A DNA stretch of 64,000 nucleotides. Source: Acestrorhynchus altus (lineage: Eukaryota; Chordata; Actinopteri; Characiformes; Acestrorhynchidae). The stretch covers positions 650,908 to 714,907 of the forward strand of contig CM067503.1 in assembly GCA_034509495.1 (NCBI GenBank), written 5' to 3'. This document shows, in pieces, positions 31,501 to 41,898 of this stretch. The notes beneath the pieces were generated by a model that was not told where the DNA came from, ran no database searches, and saw only the letters and a list, made by a program, of their open reading frames with translations. The position numbers and the translations under genes were made by a program. Numbering within the stretch: the stretch's first letter is position 1; every line of letters starts with the position of its first letter.

Positions 31501-33633
31501 AAGGTTAGTCCACATTATTCTGAGGTAAAGCTGTTAGCTAAGGTTAGTCCGCATTATTCTGAGGTAAAGCTGTTAACTAAGGCTAGTCTGCATTATTCTG
31601 AGGTAAACCTGTTAGCTAAGGCTATCCCACATTATTCTGAGGTAAACCTGTTAGCTAAGGCTAGTCTGCATTATTCTGAGGTAAACCTGTTAACTAAGGC
31701 TAGCCCACATTATTCGGAGGCAAAGCTCTCATCACAATGTTTCTACACAAACGACTCACTAACTTTTTTAGAACTAAATTGTACACAGAAATAAATATAT
31801 AACATTAGCCATATCTCAATATTTACTAGATTTATATATTGGATATTAGTTCTAACCTCAGGTAAATTTGCATCTCCCTGAATAAAATGGCTGCAAAGTT
31901 CCTGCAGTAAAGAACCCCCCCTCCTCACCTGTTGAAATGACATTGAATGGGTATAGAGCGCCTTCTTGCTGACTTCAGAGTCTTGTCAGGTGTGTAGTGG
32001 AGTGTGTTCAAATACACTACTCTGTTATCAACAATCTGTGTTCAAAAACACTCCAAATTAATTCCCAAGGAACAGATAGCGTAACATCAGAGTTATGAGT
32101 AGAATCTGTCCTAAGAATGACTTAATCTATAAAAATATTTTTCATTACTATTTACCATTATCAACATCAGTGTCATCATTACAACCATTATGATCATGAT
32201 TACCATCAGCACCAATAATTCTAGCACAAACTGTCAGTCAAAAAAATAATAAATAGTTGCATCCAGACAGAATCAACTGACAAGAATGAAATTTTGTGGG
32301 TAGGATTGACACTGTGAGACCTGTGAATGATCCAAGTTTCTCGCTCAGCCACACTTGACCAAAGCAAGCCCGGCCCTTATCGCTGTACCTGACTAAATAA
32401 GTTTGTTCCGTAGTGCATATTTTGCACTCTGGGTACTGGACTGGAGTCACTCAGAATGGCGGCGGGTCATCATGGTGCCTTGGTGGAGATGAATGATCTC
32501 CACATCTCCAGAACTATCCCTGAGTGAAAATGTGTGGGACGCTCTAACAACACTCCACCCCTACCGCACCATCTGCAGAACTGAGTGAGAACATTCAAGC
32601 TGCATGAGATGGATCATCACAGGAACCTCTACAACTCCATGCAGAGACGTCTGGCGTGTTGCGTTACGTACTGAGAGACACCACTTCTGTATGAGTAGAT
32701 CAATAAATATTGATCAGATCAGATACACTTATTATCAGTTATTGATCCTGATCACCTTCATCTTCCTTCACAACAGCACTGCAATCCCACGCGTCCTTTT
32801 GAGGAACATCATCAATAAGTCAAATCATTTAAATCATATCAATTCAGTCAAGTCATCCAGTCAGTCAGTCAATCAGTCATTCATTCATTCATTCATTCAG
32901 TCAGTCATTCATTCAGTCAGTCATTCATTCAGTCAGTTAGCCAGTTGTTCATTCAGCCAGTCTGTCTGTCAGTCATTCATTCAGCCAGTCATTCATTCAT
33001 TCACTCAGTCAGTCAGTCATTCAGACATTCAATCCTTTATTCAGTCAGTCGGTCATTCATTCATTCATTCAGTCAGTCATTCAGTCAGTCAGTCACTCAG
33101 TCAAACAGTCAGTCATTCAAACATTCATTCAGTCAGATACTTAGTCCGTGCTGATCTGAATCCTGCAGATGAAGGTGGTGTCTCTGCTGTGGTCAGTAGT
33201 GATCAGGGACTGGTACCGTTCTCCTGGTTCCACACTGGTGCAGCTGGTACTGGAAGACGTGGTGGTGCCGGGTGGTCCGGTTGGGGGAGCAGGTTCCCAG
33301 TCTGAGCGCGGTCCCGGAGCCCGGCGGCTCTCTCAGGACTTCCACGCGCATCTCCCCGGAGCCGCAGGTCACTCGCAGCCGGTTCGGTCCGGACGCGCTG
33401 CTGCTGCGCGCGCGGCCCCCTTTGGGAAGCAGCACGCTGCTGACGCGCAGGGGCAGCGGGCCGAGCCGGGGCGCGCGCGCAGGGTACAGCTCGGCCCGGT
33501 CCAGCACAGGAACCCTGGAGTCCACGAACACTGGCAGCTCCAGAAACGGAGCCACCCGGGTCTCCAGCCCGGCGGCCGGAGAGAGCACTCCTATTATCAC
33601 CCCCAACACCTTCATCACCTCCAACACCTTCAT
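28327..33633 (-). CDS. zona pellucida ZP3-like egg-coat glycoprotein, copy A (8 exons)
   Basis: Secreted structural protein of the fish egg envelope. Exons (minus strand): 33217-33633, 31929-32035, 31044-31147, 30774-30948, 29882-29993, 29709-29797, 29554-29627, 28327-28502. All have GT/AG borders and compatible phases, giving 417 aa. A hydrophobic signal peptide (MKVLEVMKVLGVIIGVL) opens it. ZP-N features (VTCGSGEMRVEV, LGTC, YQLHQCGT) are in exon 1, and RVVYLNTLHY and the C-containing PIQCHFNR in exon 2. ZP-C follows (VHSCHVT, YGCMIDS, FSVDAFVFV, YMHCKM, SKFCSYN), then the ZP3-type VCSCCDSAC cluster. No transmembrane segment is seen, as is usual for fish ZP3. Met codons at 33660 and 33615 are alternative starts; 33633 gives the better signal peptide. 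It is tandem with a second copy on the same strand. The exact ZP3 subfamily is not resolved. Confidence 0.88.
28700..28905 (+). mobile_element. tRNA-derived SINE, second copy
   Basis: TTCGATTCCCAGTCTGGGCA (B-box region) and the tail AAGTCACTCTGGATAAGAGC with GTCTGCTACACAACATAAATG. Same family as 23940-24125; in an intron of ZP3-like A, antisense to the gene. Confidence 0.75.
29020..29335. repeat. dispersed DNA-transposon-like fragment
   Basis: TTCATGAAACCAGTTTGAGA, TTTGCTTTGTGACATGGTCC and AAAGGAATGGACATGGTCAG are phrases I associate with a widespread fish DNA repeat. No ends or coding part identified. Confidence 0.4.
29554..29627 (-). CDS. ZP3-like A exon 7: CSCCDS cysteine cluster
   Basis: Reads WEELYGANAVCSCCDSACLS. 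The clustered cysteines are the diagnostic C-terminal subdomain of ZP3-class proteins. Donor GTGAGA. Confidence 0.88.
29709..29797 (-). CDS. ZP3-like A exon 6
   Basis: 89 nt, the same length as copy B exon 6. Reads HLYMHCKMSV and SKFCSYNQKKE, with the YxHC and CSYN cysteines of ZP3. Confidence 0.87.
29882..29993 (-). CDS. ZP3-like A exon 5 (ZP-C)
   Basis: 112 nt, the same length as copy B exon 5. Reads CMIDSKNAAGSKF to VRFSVDAFVFVAKQ, the C(L/M)(V/I)D..FxxDAFxF pattern of ZP proteins. Confidence 0.88.
30774..30948 (-). CDS. ZP3-like A exon 4 (ZP-C)
   Basis: 175 nt, identical in length to copy B exon 4. Reads AQWNRLNSSEGYIIGNPMYF through RLFVHSCHVT to INNYG, typical of the ZP3 ZP-C module. 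Confidence 0.88.
31044..31147 (-). CDS. ZP3-like A exon 3
   Basis: Reads FHYSYKIGFVPLVKTQRLFK to DLTLTPYD. It is the same length class as copy B exon 3 (104 versus 107 nt) and shares FHYSYK.G.VP. Confidence 0.85.
31340..31735 (+). repeat. minisatellite, about 41-bp unit (GAGGTAAA(G/C)CTGTTAGCTAAGG)
   Basis: About nine tandem copies of TTATTCTGAGGTAAACCTGT + TAGCTAAGGCTAG(T/C), the later ones least diverged, in intron 2 of ZP3-like A. Confidence 0.85.
31929..32035 (-). CDS. ZP3-like A exon 2
   Basis: Reads IVDNRVVYLNTLHYTP to SIPIQCHFNR. This matches the ZP3 exon that carries the conserved (V/L)PIQC cysteine. Acceptor ACAG, donor GTGAGG. Confidence 0.86.
32430..32690 (+). pseudogene. decayed Tc1-like transposase 3' fragment
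   Basis: Readable segment SLSENVWDALTTLHP, like the (P)IENVW..L region after the DLNP motif of Tc1 transposases, followed by AGAGACGTCTGGCGTGTT. Frames are broken. Confidence 0.45.
32850..33140 (+). repeat. (CAGT/CATT)n tetranucleotide low-complexity repeat
   Basis: Nearly 300 bp of TCATTCATTCAGTCAGTCAG variants in intron 1 of ZP3-like A; the Ser/Gln/His open frames over it are artefacts. Confidence 0.9.
33217..33633 (-). CDS. ZP3-like A exon 1: signal peptide and start of ZP-N
   Basis: Encodes the signal peptide, a short linker, then RLRVTCGSGEMRVEVLREPP and YQLHQCGTRRT before a GTACCA donor. It is strikingly GC- and CpG-rich compared with the AT-rich surroundings. Confidence 0.85.
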
Positions 33634-34504
33634 CACCCTCACCTGTGTCCCACAATGCATCAGGACTGGAGGGGCGAGACCTGCACGTGCGGCTCACTTT
33701 GTGACACACCTCTCTCTCTCTCATTCTCTAAATGTGTATCTTTGTCTGTCTTCCTCTTTGTCTCACTCTCTCCTATCTGTCTCCCTTTCTGAGTGTGTAT
33801 GTCTTTCTTTCTGTGTGTGTGTGTGTCTGAGTGTCTATCTATCTTTATGTCGCTCTCTGTCTGTCTGTCTGACCAGTAAAACATATTTTATGGAGTAGTT
33901 GGTCTACAACCATGATACAGATGATGGTAGACCATCTAAACCATTCAACGTAAATGGAAACACAGGCCTATATTGTCCTGGTCCAGAGTTAAGCTGTTTT
34001 TAATACAGAACAAAGACAACACACACAAATCCAACTTTAATTAATTTATTGAAGCATTAAAAATTCTTCTTTAGGACAACAAAAGATTCCACCATCAATT
34101 AGTCAAAGAACCCTTTTTATATACCAGTACACAAAAGGGTTCCACTACAACCCAGCTCCTCCATGACCGGCAATCAGTGCATTCCTAAGTGTTCTTACCT
34201 ATGATATCACAGGGATTAGACACTGGAGCGGCTTCCCTTTTAACAGACACCTGACATTTGGATGTGTAATTGGTTCTTTGCCTGGTTGAAAGAAAGGCTG
34301 GGCGATATGACAAACTCGTATCTGTATATGTGGATGAGAAACGAGGATCTACGATACAATAAACCTGAACAGAGTATAAAGTATCAGTGTTTATCTGTAA
34401 CAGCAGAAACGCAGCAGACTGTAGATTTAAATAGTAACCTTTCATTACAATGTTTCTACAACAGAACCTGAACACTGTACTACAAACATTGCTCTCAAAG
34501 TTTT

Positions 34505-34700
34505 CAAATTTGGTTTTGAAGCAGGAAAAATGGACAAGAGTACGAATCTGAGGCATTTACAAGAACCAAACTGATGTTCTACACTCCAAAATATCAGCCA
34601 GGTCTTGTGGGGTGTTCCTGATATCATCAGTACCTACCAAACATGCTCCAAGGAAGGACAACCGGAAAACCAGCAACAGGATCATGAACATTTACTGAGA
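34505..34700 (+). pseudogene. Tc1-like transposase N-terminal fragment
   Basis: GAAGCAGGAAAAATGGACAA, TCCAAAATATCAGCCAGGTC / TTGTGGGGTGTTCCTGAT and CTCCAAGGAAGGACAACCGG match the same family and region as 17390-17660. Confidence 0.6.
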
Positions 34701-35329
34701 GCAGGTCAGACTCAAGTACAGCTTCCAAACATGGTGGAGGTAATAGTTTGTTTTTTGGGAGACGCTCATTCTCAGTGGCACTCAAAACACTTTTGTGCTT
34801 CTAAAGACCAAATGTCTGTATTTTCCTCTCTATTACAGACTGCAGGGCCACCTGAGATGGTAGGTGGTCCATTTATAAACTTGAACTATTGGTCAATTAG
34901 AGTTACATTTATATATGCCAACCTCAAACTGTGAACTAACAACTGCTTCAGTTGGCACACTGATGGAAGGATGGATTTCCATTACCCAGCTATAGCATCT
35001 CGAACGGCAGCAGATGTGTGCTTCAATACCAAGTTGTTATCAAGACTCCACATGTTCTAGTCACAAATACTGAACTTTATTATATGAGAATCGAAGAGTT
35101 CCTCCACAGTACTGTACAGTACAACTCCAGAAGGATTCCTAAGAGATGGGGGGAAAAAACAATGAAAAACAATGATCTCAAGCAACACATTCATTTCAGC
35201 TAAATCCATGTAACTGGAAATACTACAGAAAATAAAGGCAGCAAAACAGTTCTTGGTTTGAAAAGAGTTCTAGAACATTCCTTTAATTTCTATAGAACAT
35301 TGACATCAACAGGTTTCCAACAGGGCCTT

Positions 35330-35935
35330 CTAACTTTACATTGATGGCATTTATCAGATGCCCTTTTCCAGAGCGACTTACAAAAGCGCTTTGTTGTTCA
35401 CTCAGAATATCCTTAGCTAGTAGACGAGGCTAGAATCTAGAGATTCCTCACGATTAGATCCTGCTGAACACAAATGTATTTATGGAGTTAAGTACTCCTG
35501 AAACAGATGAGTCTTCAGTCTGCGTTTGAAGACAGTGAGGGACTCAGCTGTTCGGACTCCCGGGGGAAGTTCATTCCACCATTTGGTGCCAGAACAGAAA
35601 AAAGTTTGGATGCATGTTTTCCTTGTGTTTTGAGGGACGGTGGGTCAAGCTGATCTGTACTTGAAGCTCGAAGGGCTCTTGGTGCAGCTCGAGTTTTGAC
35701 CATTGCCATCATGTTTGGAGGGGCTGGTCCATTTTTGGTTTTGTAGGTCAGCATCAAGGCTTTGACTCTGATGTTCAGCTACAGGAAACCAATGAAGGGA
35801 ATGCAGCAGAGGAGTTACGTGACTGATTTTAGGAACCTTGAAGACGAGACATGCTGCTGCATTCTGGATAAGTTGCAATGGTCTAATGGTCCGCATAGGA
35901 AGACCAACCAGTAGGGAGTTGCAGTTCTAGTCTTG
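35330..35935 (-). pseudogene. LINE (L2-like) reverse transcriptase 3' end
   Basis: Minus strand reads RPLQLIQNAAACLVFKVPK, HVTPLLHSLHWFPV, TYKTKNGPAPP and FSVLAP, the conserved C-terminal region of L2/CR1-type LINE polymerases, with frameshifts. It ends in the AAGTCGCTCTGG(A)A-type tail shared with fish SINEs. Confidence 0.75.
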
Positions 35936-36039
35936 TGCCTCACATGTGTGTTTTATTTAGTTAAATCTGAATTGGCCACATCTATGTAAAGCTCTGTCTG
36001 TTTCAAAATGATGGCATTAAACAGTATTAAAATTAAATA

Positions 36040-36300
36040 CTATATGGCCAAAAGTATTGGGACACTTGCTCATTCATTGCTTTAATCAATCAAAATTAAA
36101 TTGAATAGAGCTTTTTACAACTGATGTCACAGAGCAGTTTTACAGAAATCAAAAAATTAAAAGACGAATAAAGGATATGAACCCCCTGGTGAACCAAAGG
36201 CTGGCAGTGCAGGAAAAACTCCCTCAAAGCTGGAGGAAGAAACCTTGGGAGGGACCAGACTCACAAGGGGGGACCCCTCCTCCACTGGTCAACTCATACA
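36040..36300 (+). repeat. composite dispersed repeats (Tc1 terminus plus GGAAAAACTCCCT element)
   Basis: CTATATGGCCAAAAGTATTG at 36041 is a Tc1-type terminus. It is followed by an element with CAGGAAAAACTCCCTCAAAG, GGAGGAAGAAACCTTGGGAG and GGGGGGACCCCTCCTCC, also present at 63700-63800. Confidence 0.55.
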
Positions 36301-36514
36301 TAGTTATAGTTTAGTTGGTGAATTCAATCAAATCCTCACAACACAATTGAATCAGAAAGCCTTCCCTGGACAGTAGAGACAACAAATTCAGGATAAATTC
36401 TCTTTAATACCTTTAACTTTGGGAGAAACGATGAAACGGCAGGTGTTACCAGATTCTGGAGCTTTGCTGTGACAATTTGATTGCATTCAAGGAAAACATG
36501 CATCCAGACCTTTT

Positions 36515-36815
36515 CTGTTCTGGCACCAAAGTGGTGGAATGAACTTCTCTGGGGGTCCGAACAGCTGAGTCCCTCACTGTGTTCAAACGCAGACTGAAGA
36601 CTCATCTGTTTCAAAAGTATTTAACTCCATAAAGATTTATTCTGAATCTTGTTCATCAAAACAATCAGACAATTGCTTTCAACAGCATTTAAGTGTGAGT
36701 AACTCTGGATTCTACTCTCGTCTACTAGCTAAGGATTACTGAGTGAACAGCAAAGCACATTTGTAAGTCGCTCTGGATAAGGGTGTCTGCTAAATACCGT
36801 AAATGTAAATGTCAA
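36515..36815 (+). pseudogene. LINE (L2-like) 3' end, second copy
   Basis: Plus strand reads TFSVLAPKWWNELLWG and then (E)SLTVFKRRLKTHLF, the typical last residues of L2-type polymerases. It is followed by the tail TAAGTCGCTCTGGATAAGGG and ACCGTAAATGTAAATG. Confidence 0.75.
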
Positions 36816-36824
36816 TGCATTCAG

Positions 36825-37180
36825 CAACATGAGCATTAAATAGGTCTGGACTTTGAGAATGTTGATGACCACCCACCTCTTTGCCAGTTCATCCCAAAAT
36901 ACAGGATGGAGCTCCATCATTGCAGAGAACACAGTTCCACTGCTTCACAGCTCAATGCTAGGGGGCTTTATACCCCTCTAACACACACTTGGACACTATG
37001 GACATGGTGTCCATAGGTTCATGTTTATCTGCACCAGATAGTCCTATTCCATTGGCAGTACTTTTCTACAGGGACTAGACAGGTTGTATGTGCATTTGCA
37101 CATCTATGTCAGCAATGAGTGCAGTTTAATGTCACTAAAGGGAGTCATTAGAAAGGTGTCCACAAATATTTGGAACGTTA
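36825..37180 (-). mobile_element. non-autonomous Tc1/mariner-derived repeat, copy 5
   Basis: Reverse orientation. The minus strand reads HPVFWDELAKRW, a remnant of the Tc1 LWDELERR motif, which supports the class assignment. The end AAGGTGTCCACAAATATTTG is present. Confidence 0.7.
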
Positions 37181-37367
37181 ACAGCCATCCTGTTCCAAGT
37201 TAAAGAGTTATCTGCTGTCTCTGAAGACTGTCTGCCTGGACTCACTGGAAGTGATTTCAAACCAAAGAACCATTTGCTGCCTTTATGATGAATGAAGAAC
37301 ATACCTGGAATACAAACATGTTAATATAGAGAAGGAAGAAGTCCATCACTGATGACATCTGCTATGG

Positions 37368-37850
37368 TTAATGCGGACCTTTGCTCCACTCAGCAGGTTC
37401 AGGCTGAGCTCCTAGGAAGGCTTCCGCTGGTTCTTCCACCAAGTCCTTAGCAGACATGCTCTCCACAGACCCTTCAAGTTTCTCCACTGTGGCGCTGTTC
37501 ATTTGTTTTATGGAAGCTTCGCTTCTCCAGCTTCTTGGTGAGAACTTTCCAAAAATGTCAATCTTTCTAGTCTGCCCTGGCTCCACTCCTCTCCTTGGTC
37601 CTTCTTCCCTCATTTCTTTTATGGTAAACCTTTGGTTCCATCTAGGTGTCTCTTCAAAACTCTCGAAAATTCCTCCTGCCCACATTCGATTCTGTTGTCC
37701 TGAAGTCCTATATTCCTCCACTTCAGAGCTGAGGTGTTTCCTAATGTCCCCCTGCAACAACTCCTCTTCTTCCTCCTCGTCCTCTTCCTCTTCCTCTTCA
37801 TCCTCCTTAGTGACTTTCTGGAGGTTTCTAAACTCCATAGCGGTCTGATC
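37368..37850 (-). CDS. ZP3-like B terminal exon with acidic E/D-rich tail
   Basis: Follows a TGCCTGCAG acceptor and reads DQTAMEFRNLQKVTKED, then about 14 Glu/Asp in a row, then a hydrophilic stretch ending PAEWSKGPH and TAA: 160 codons. Copy A has only 58 codons here and no acidic run. No transmembrane segment is present. It fits the position and strand of a last exon, but the assignment rests on frame and location rather than homology. Confidence 0.62.
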   Translation of the reverse strand, partial: DQTAMEFRNLQKVTKEDEEEEEEDEEEEEELLQGDIRKHLSSEVEEYRTSGQQNRMWAGGIFESFEETPRWNQRFTIKEMREEGPRRGVEPGQTRKIDIFGKFSPRSWRSEASIKQMNSATVEKLEGSVESMSAKDLVEEPAEAFLGAQPEPAEWSKGPH

Positions 37851-40800
37851 CTGCAGGCAGGAATACGGTTTTCAATGATGTAACTGCAAGTAACAGTCAA
37901 GGTCAATTCTGCAACATTTTTTTAAATGAATGTTTTAAAGTCAATGTGTTTATGAGAAAAAACAAAAACAACCGAACAAAAACAACCAATTTACATATCT
38001 GCACATTAGCCCTGCCCACACATGCTGAACTTAAGGTAGGGGGTGTTCAATCTTCTCCACTGTGGCTGCAGGTTATCATTTGTGGATAAGATTCACAATG
38101 AACACTTCAGATCTACACTTCAGATGATCTGAACATTAAAGACACTTCTGTGAAACTAGACCCAGAGTACAAATGTAAGCGCAATGTTCACGTTTACAAA
38201 GGCATATTATATATTTATTGAATATGTGATTCTGATTTAGATTGGAGCTGTATAAATTTGCGTCTACCGTTCAGATTATAACTGTAAACCAGTCATTAGT
38301 GGTGCACTGCTGGTGCCAGTCCCAAGCCCAGATAAATGGTGAGGGTTGCGTCAGGAAGGGCATCCAGTGTAAAACGTGCCAAAACTATAACGCAGATCAT
38401 AAATAAGATGATCTGCTGTGGCGACTCCTAAAGGGAGCAGCTGAAAGAAGAAGAAAAAGATGAATTCAGGTTATAACTGTAAATGTGCATTTACTGGAGG
38501 TGTAACGGTAAAAGTATATGGGCACACGGTGGGCTACTGGATTTGCAGGTCATGGGAACTGTGGTGGTTTAGGAAGACCCCAATACCAACTGTAGTTTGT
38601 TTGCCCCTCTTATCACTCGCTCTAGTCTTTAGACTCAGAAGCTTGTTTTTTGTCTGTCCTATATTCAGAGTTGAAACAACTGAACATAATTCACAAATTC
38701 TGGATTTAATATCACATCATGACGAATCATGGACAAGAAGAATCATGAGCATCAGCACGAGCATTTCATAAACCCTTGTTTACCATTCAGATTAATGCCA
38801 TGCAAATCTTTTTTTCCAGTCAGTCTATAACCATAAAAACTGTTTACAGTTCAGATTATAACCCCGTAAATGCACGTATGTAAACTTGTGTTTCTTGTTC
38901 ACACAAGCAGATATATTCAGGTACGATTACCAACTGGATTATTTCTACCTGCAAGGTTCTTCGCCGATCCCAGGTGCTCTCAGGTACATGTTCAGGTTCC
39001 TTCAGGTTAAAGCCTGGACTGGTCACCACTGCTTGCTGAACACTGGACAGAGAGTCTTAAAACACAGAATACTAATTGGCATTTCAGCGTCCAATAGCTG
39101 CCCAGAGAAACATCTTCCAGAGACCTGCTCGTAACCTACTTAAATCCACAGCTCCACATCCAGAATCACAGCAAGAACAAACATAATCCACACCATCCAG
39201 CTCCTCCCACCTGGTTATGAGAAACACAGTGATTAGCAGAACATTAAATAGAGTCACAAGAAAAATACAACTTTAAAGCAACTGTAGTCAATTAACCAGG
39301 ACATGTCCAGTCTCTAACGTTCAGGTCTTTAGTTTCAGTGTAGAAATCACCACTAATGTAATCCATCACTAATGTTTTCCATCTGTGAAACGTGATGGCA
39401 GTATCATGCATTTGGGCTGTTTTGCTGGGATCTGCATCAAGGATGGCTTGCCAACATGGATGGAACAATGAATTCTGTATTATAGGACAGAATTAGATCA
39501 CAGATGTGTAATACTGGATCATTTTCCTCAATAGGGAAGACCAAAGAACTGGTGGTGGACTTCCACAGGTGCAGACACACCCCTCCATCAGTGAACATCC
39601 AGGAAATGGTCATTAAGAGAGGGGACTCTTACAAGTACCTGGGGGTGCACTTAAACACCAAACTGAACTCATTTGAGCTCCTTGCACTCCTGAGAACCTC
39701 CTTTGACATGATGTTGGCATCTACCATCTTTTATGGCGTGGTCGATGGGGCAGCAGTATCTTGACGGCAGACAGGAGGAGACTGGACGAACTCATTAAAG
39801 ACCAGTTCTGTCCTACAAAGCCCCTTAGACCCAGTGCAGGTGGTGGGAGACAGAAGGATGGTAGCTAAACTGGCATCCATGCTGTAGAATGACTGCCAAA
39901 CCATGCATGAGACTCTGGCAGCACTGGGCAAAAACTTCAGTGACCGGCTGCTTCACCCTAAGTGTGTGAAGGAGCAATATCGCAGGTCCTTCCTTCCTGC
40001 TGTGGTTAGACTCTACAACCAACTTAACTCCACACACTTGAGTTTTCAATGCAACATAATGTGCAGTACTTCTTCCACCTCCCCATGTGCAATGATCTGC
40101 AATGATCTGTAATGTTTCTGTGTATAAATGTTTGATTTCTTTATTTTTAATGTTATAGATACTATTTCCTGATATTGAGAGGAGCAAATCAGCCTCAAAA
40201 TCAAAATGTTATTTCTCTACAACACATCACTATGAGTCTGATAGTCACCTGTGTGTTGCTCCATTGTAGGTGCAGGACTTTGATGAATGACTTGCGATGA
40301 TGTGTCTGACGGTTAACGTGCAGTGCAGATGAAGAAGCTGTTAAAAGGAATCAGGATTTATGAGTTAATGATCACAAATTCAGAAACACTTTAAAGCAGA
40401 GGAGAAATTACCTCTGAAGTAGCTCTGGCGAATAAAAAGGAATCAAGTGAAAAACGAATGATGTTGGACTCCCTCAGAACAAACTGGGACAGGCTTCCTT
40501 CTCTCCTGCTGTCCACCATGCACCTACGGAAGATTGATCAGTTCTGGTAAAACAAGATCCTGCACAGTCAAATGCTGATTAACGTCTCTACAACCATCAG
40601 TATTAAACACAGAGCTGTGCAACATTTCCACTGGTTTGGGGTTTATTCATCACTTATTGAAGCAAGTGAATTAAATTTCGCTTAAGTCAGCAGCATTGCT
40701 TTGGACCCTACAGCTAATGGGAAGGACGCCAGTATATCCTCATTTTCGAACTGCCGATCCTGCTGAACCCAGTAACCCCCAGACTTTCATAAGACCTGTA

Positions 40801-41835
40801 GACACACGCTGAAAATCCTTGAAAACACACTACCAAATCCTTGTTTAGAAATGCAGTTCACTACACAAGAAACCTTACTGATGACTTGCATTTATCCATC
40901 CATCCAATATGTCCCATACATTCCATACATCCCAGCCAATATTTGCCCCTCATCCAGGGTTCAGGTGAAAGGGCAACAGCCTCAGCAAAGAGCCTCAGAC
41001 CTCTTTCTCCCCAGCCAACTCTTTCAGCTCTTCCGGAAGAGTGTGTTCTGGGTCTTTCCCAGGGTTTCCTCTCACGCTAACATTCCCAGAACCCCTTACC
41101 AAGGAGGCGTCCATGATGCATTCGACATGGGAGAGCAGCAGCTCTACTCCGAGCACCTCCCAGATGAGTGAACCTCTCCCTCACCCTCTCAAAGGACACT
41201 CTGCCGAGGAAACCCATTTCAGCCACTTGTACTCAGGATCTTGTTCTTTTGGTCAATAACCAAAGCTCATGGCCAGAGGTGAGGGACAGAATGGCAAGTT
41301 GAGAGTCTTGCCTTATAGTTCATCTCTCTCTTCAGCACAAGCAACTGGTTCTGAGTCTGCAACACTAGAGACGGAGGTGGAAAAAAAATTTGACCAAGGC
41401 CCTGAAAGGAGAGTAGAAGAGTAGGCCCAGGTTACGAACCACAGGAGACTATTTTACATCCAGACCTTCAAGATTAAGGGTAAGATCTGGAGGTTTTCAT
41501 AATGCTGACTTTGGGACTAAGAGTTAAACTTCAGTTTTGTGTGTGTTGAGTTTCAGAAAGTTACTGTGCGTCCAGGGTTTACAGTCATGAACGCAGGATA
41601 GAATAAAATGTTAAGATTTGAGATTAAATTAAGATGTAGATTACCCAGAATTGCTGATGACATCGTAACGAAGGCTGGAGTGCGGATCATCAGTTGCAGT
41701 CACATGACAAGAACTGATGAAGAGTCTCTTGTCCTCTGCTACAAATGCAGCAGCAGCCTGGAAGTACATCACCTCCCCGAGAGTAAAACCTTCTTTTACT
41801 GCGAGAGTGTCCCAATTCTCTGTACAGTTAACACA

Positions 41836-41898
<63 letters not shown>

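Larger units (their letters stand above)
33634..37367. other. intergenic region between the two ZP3-like genes
   Basis: Holds LINE and Tc1 fragments and simple CT/TG repeats next to the copy A start. An E-box CACGTG lies at 33684-33689, about 50 bp upstream of the chosen copy A start. No additional gene recognised. Confidence 0.55.

Noticed and set aside
32604..33305. 233-codon frame with Ser/His/Gln repeats
   Set aside because: Made by the CAGT/CATT tetranucleotide repeat in an intron of ZP3-like A.
33203..33898. Overlapping open frames on both strands over ZP3-like A exon 1
   Set aside because: High GC removes stops. Only the frame with VTCGSGEMRVEV and the signal peptide has homology.
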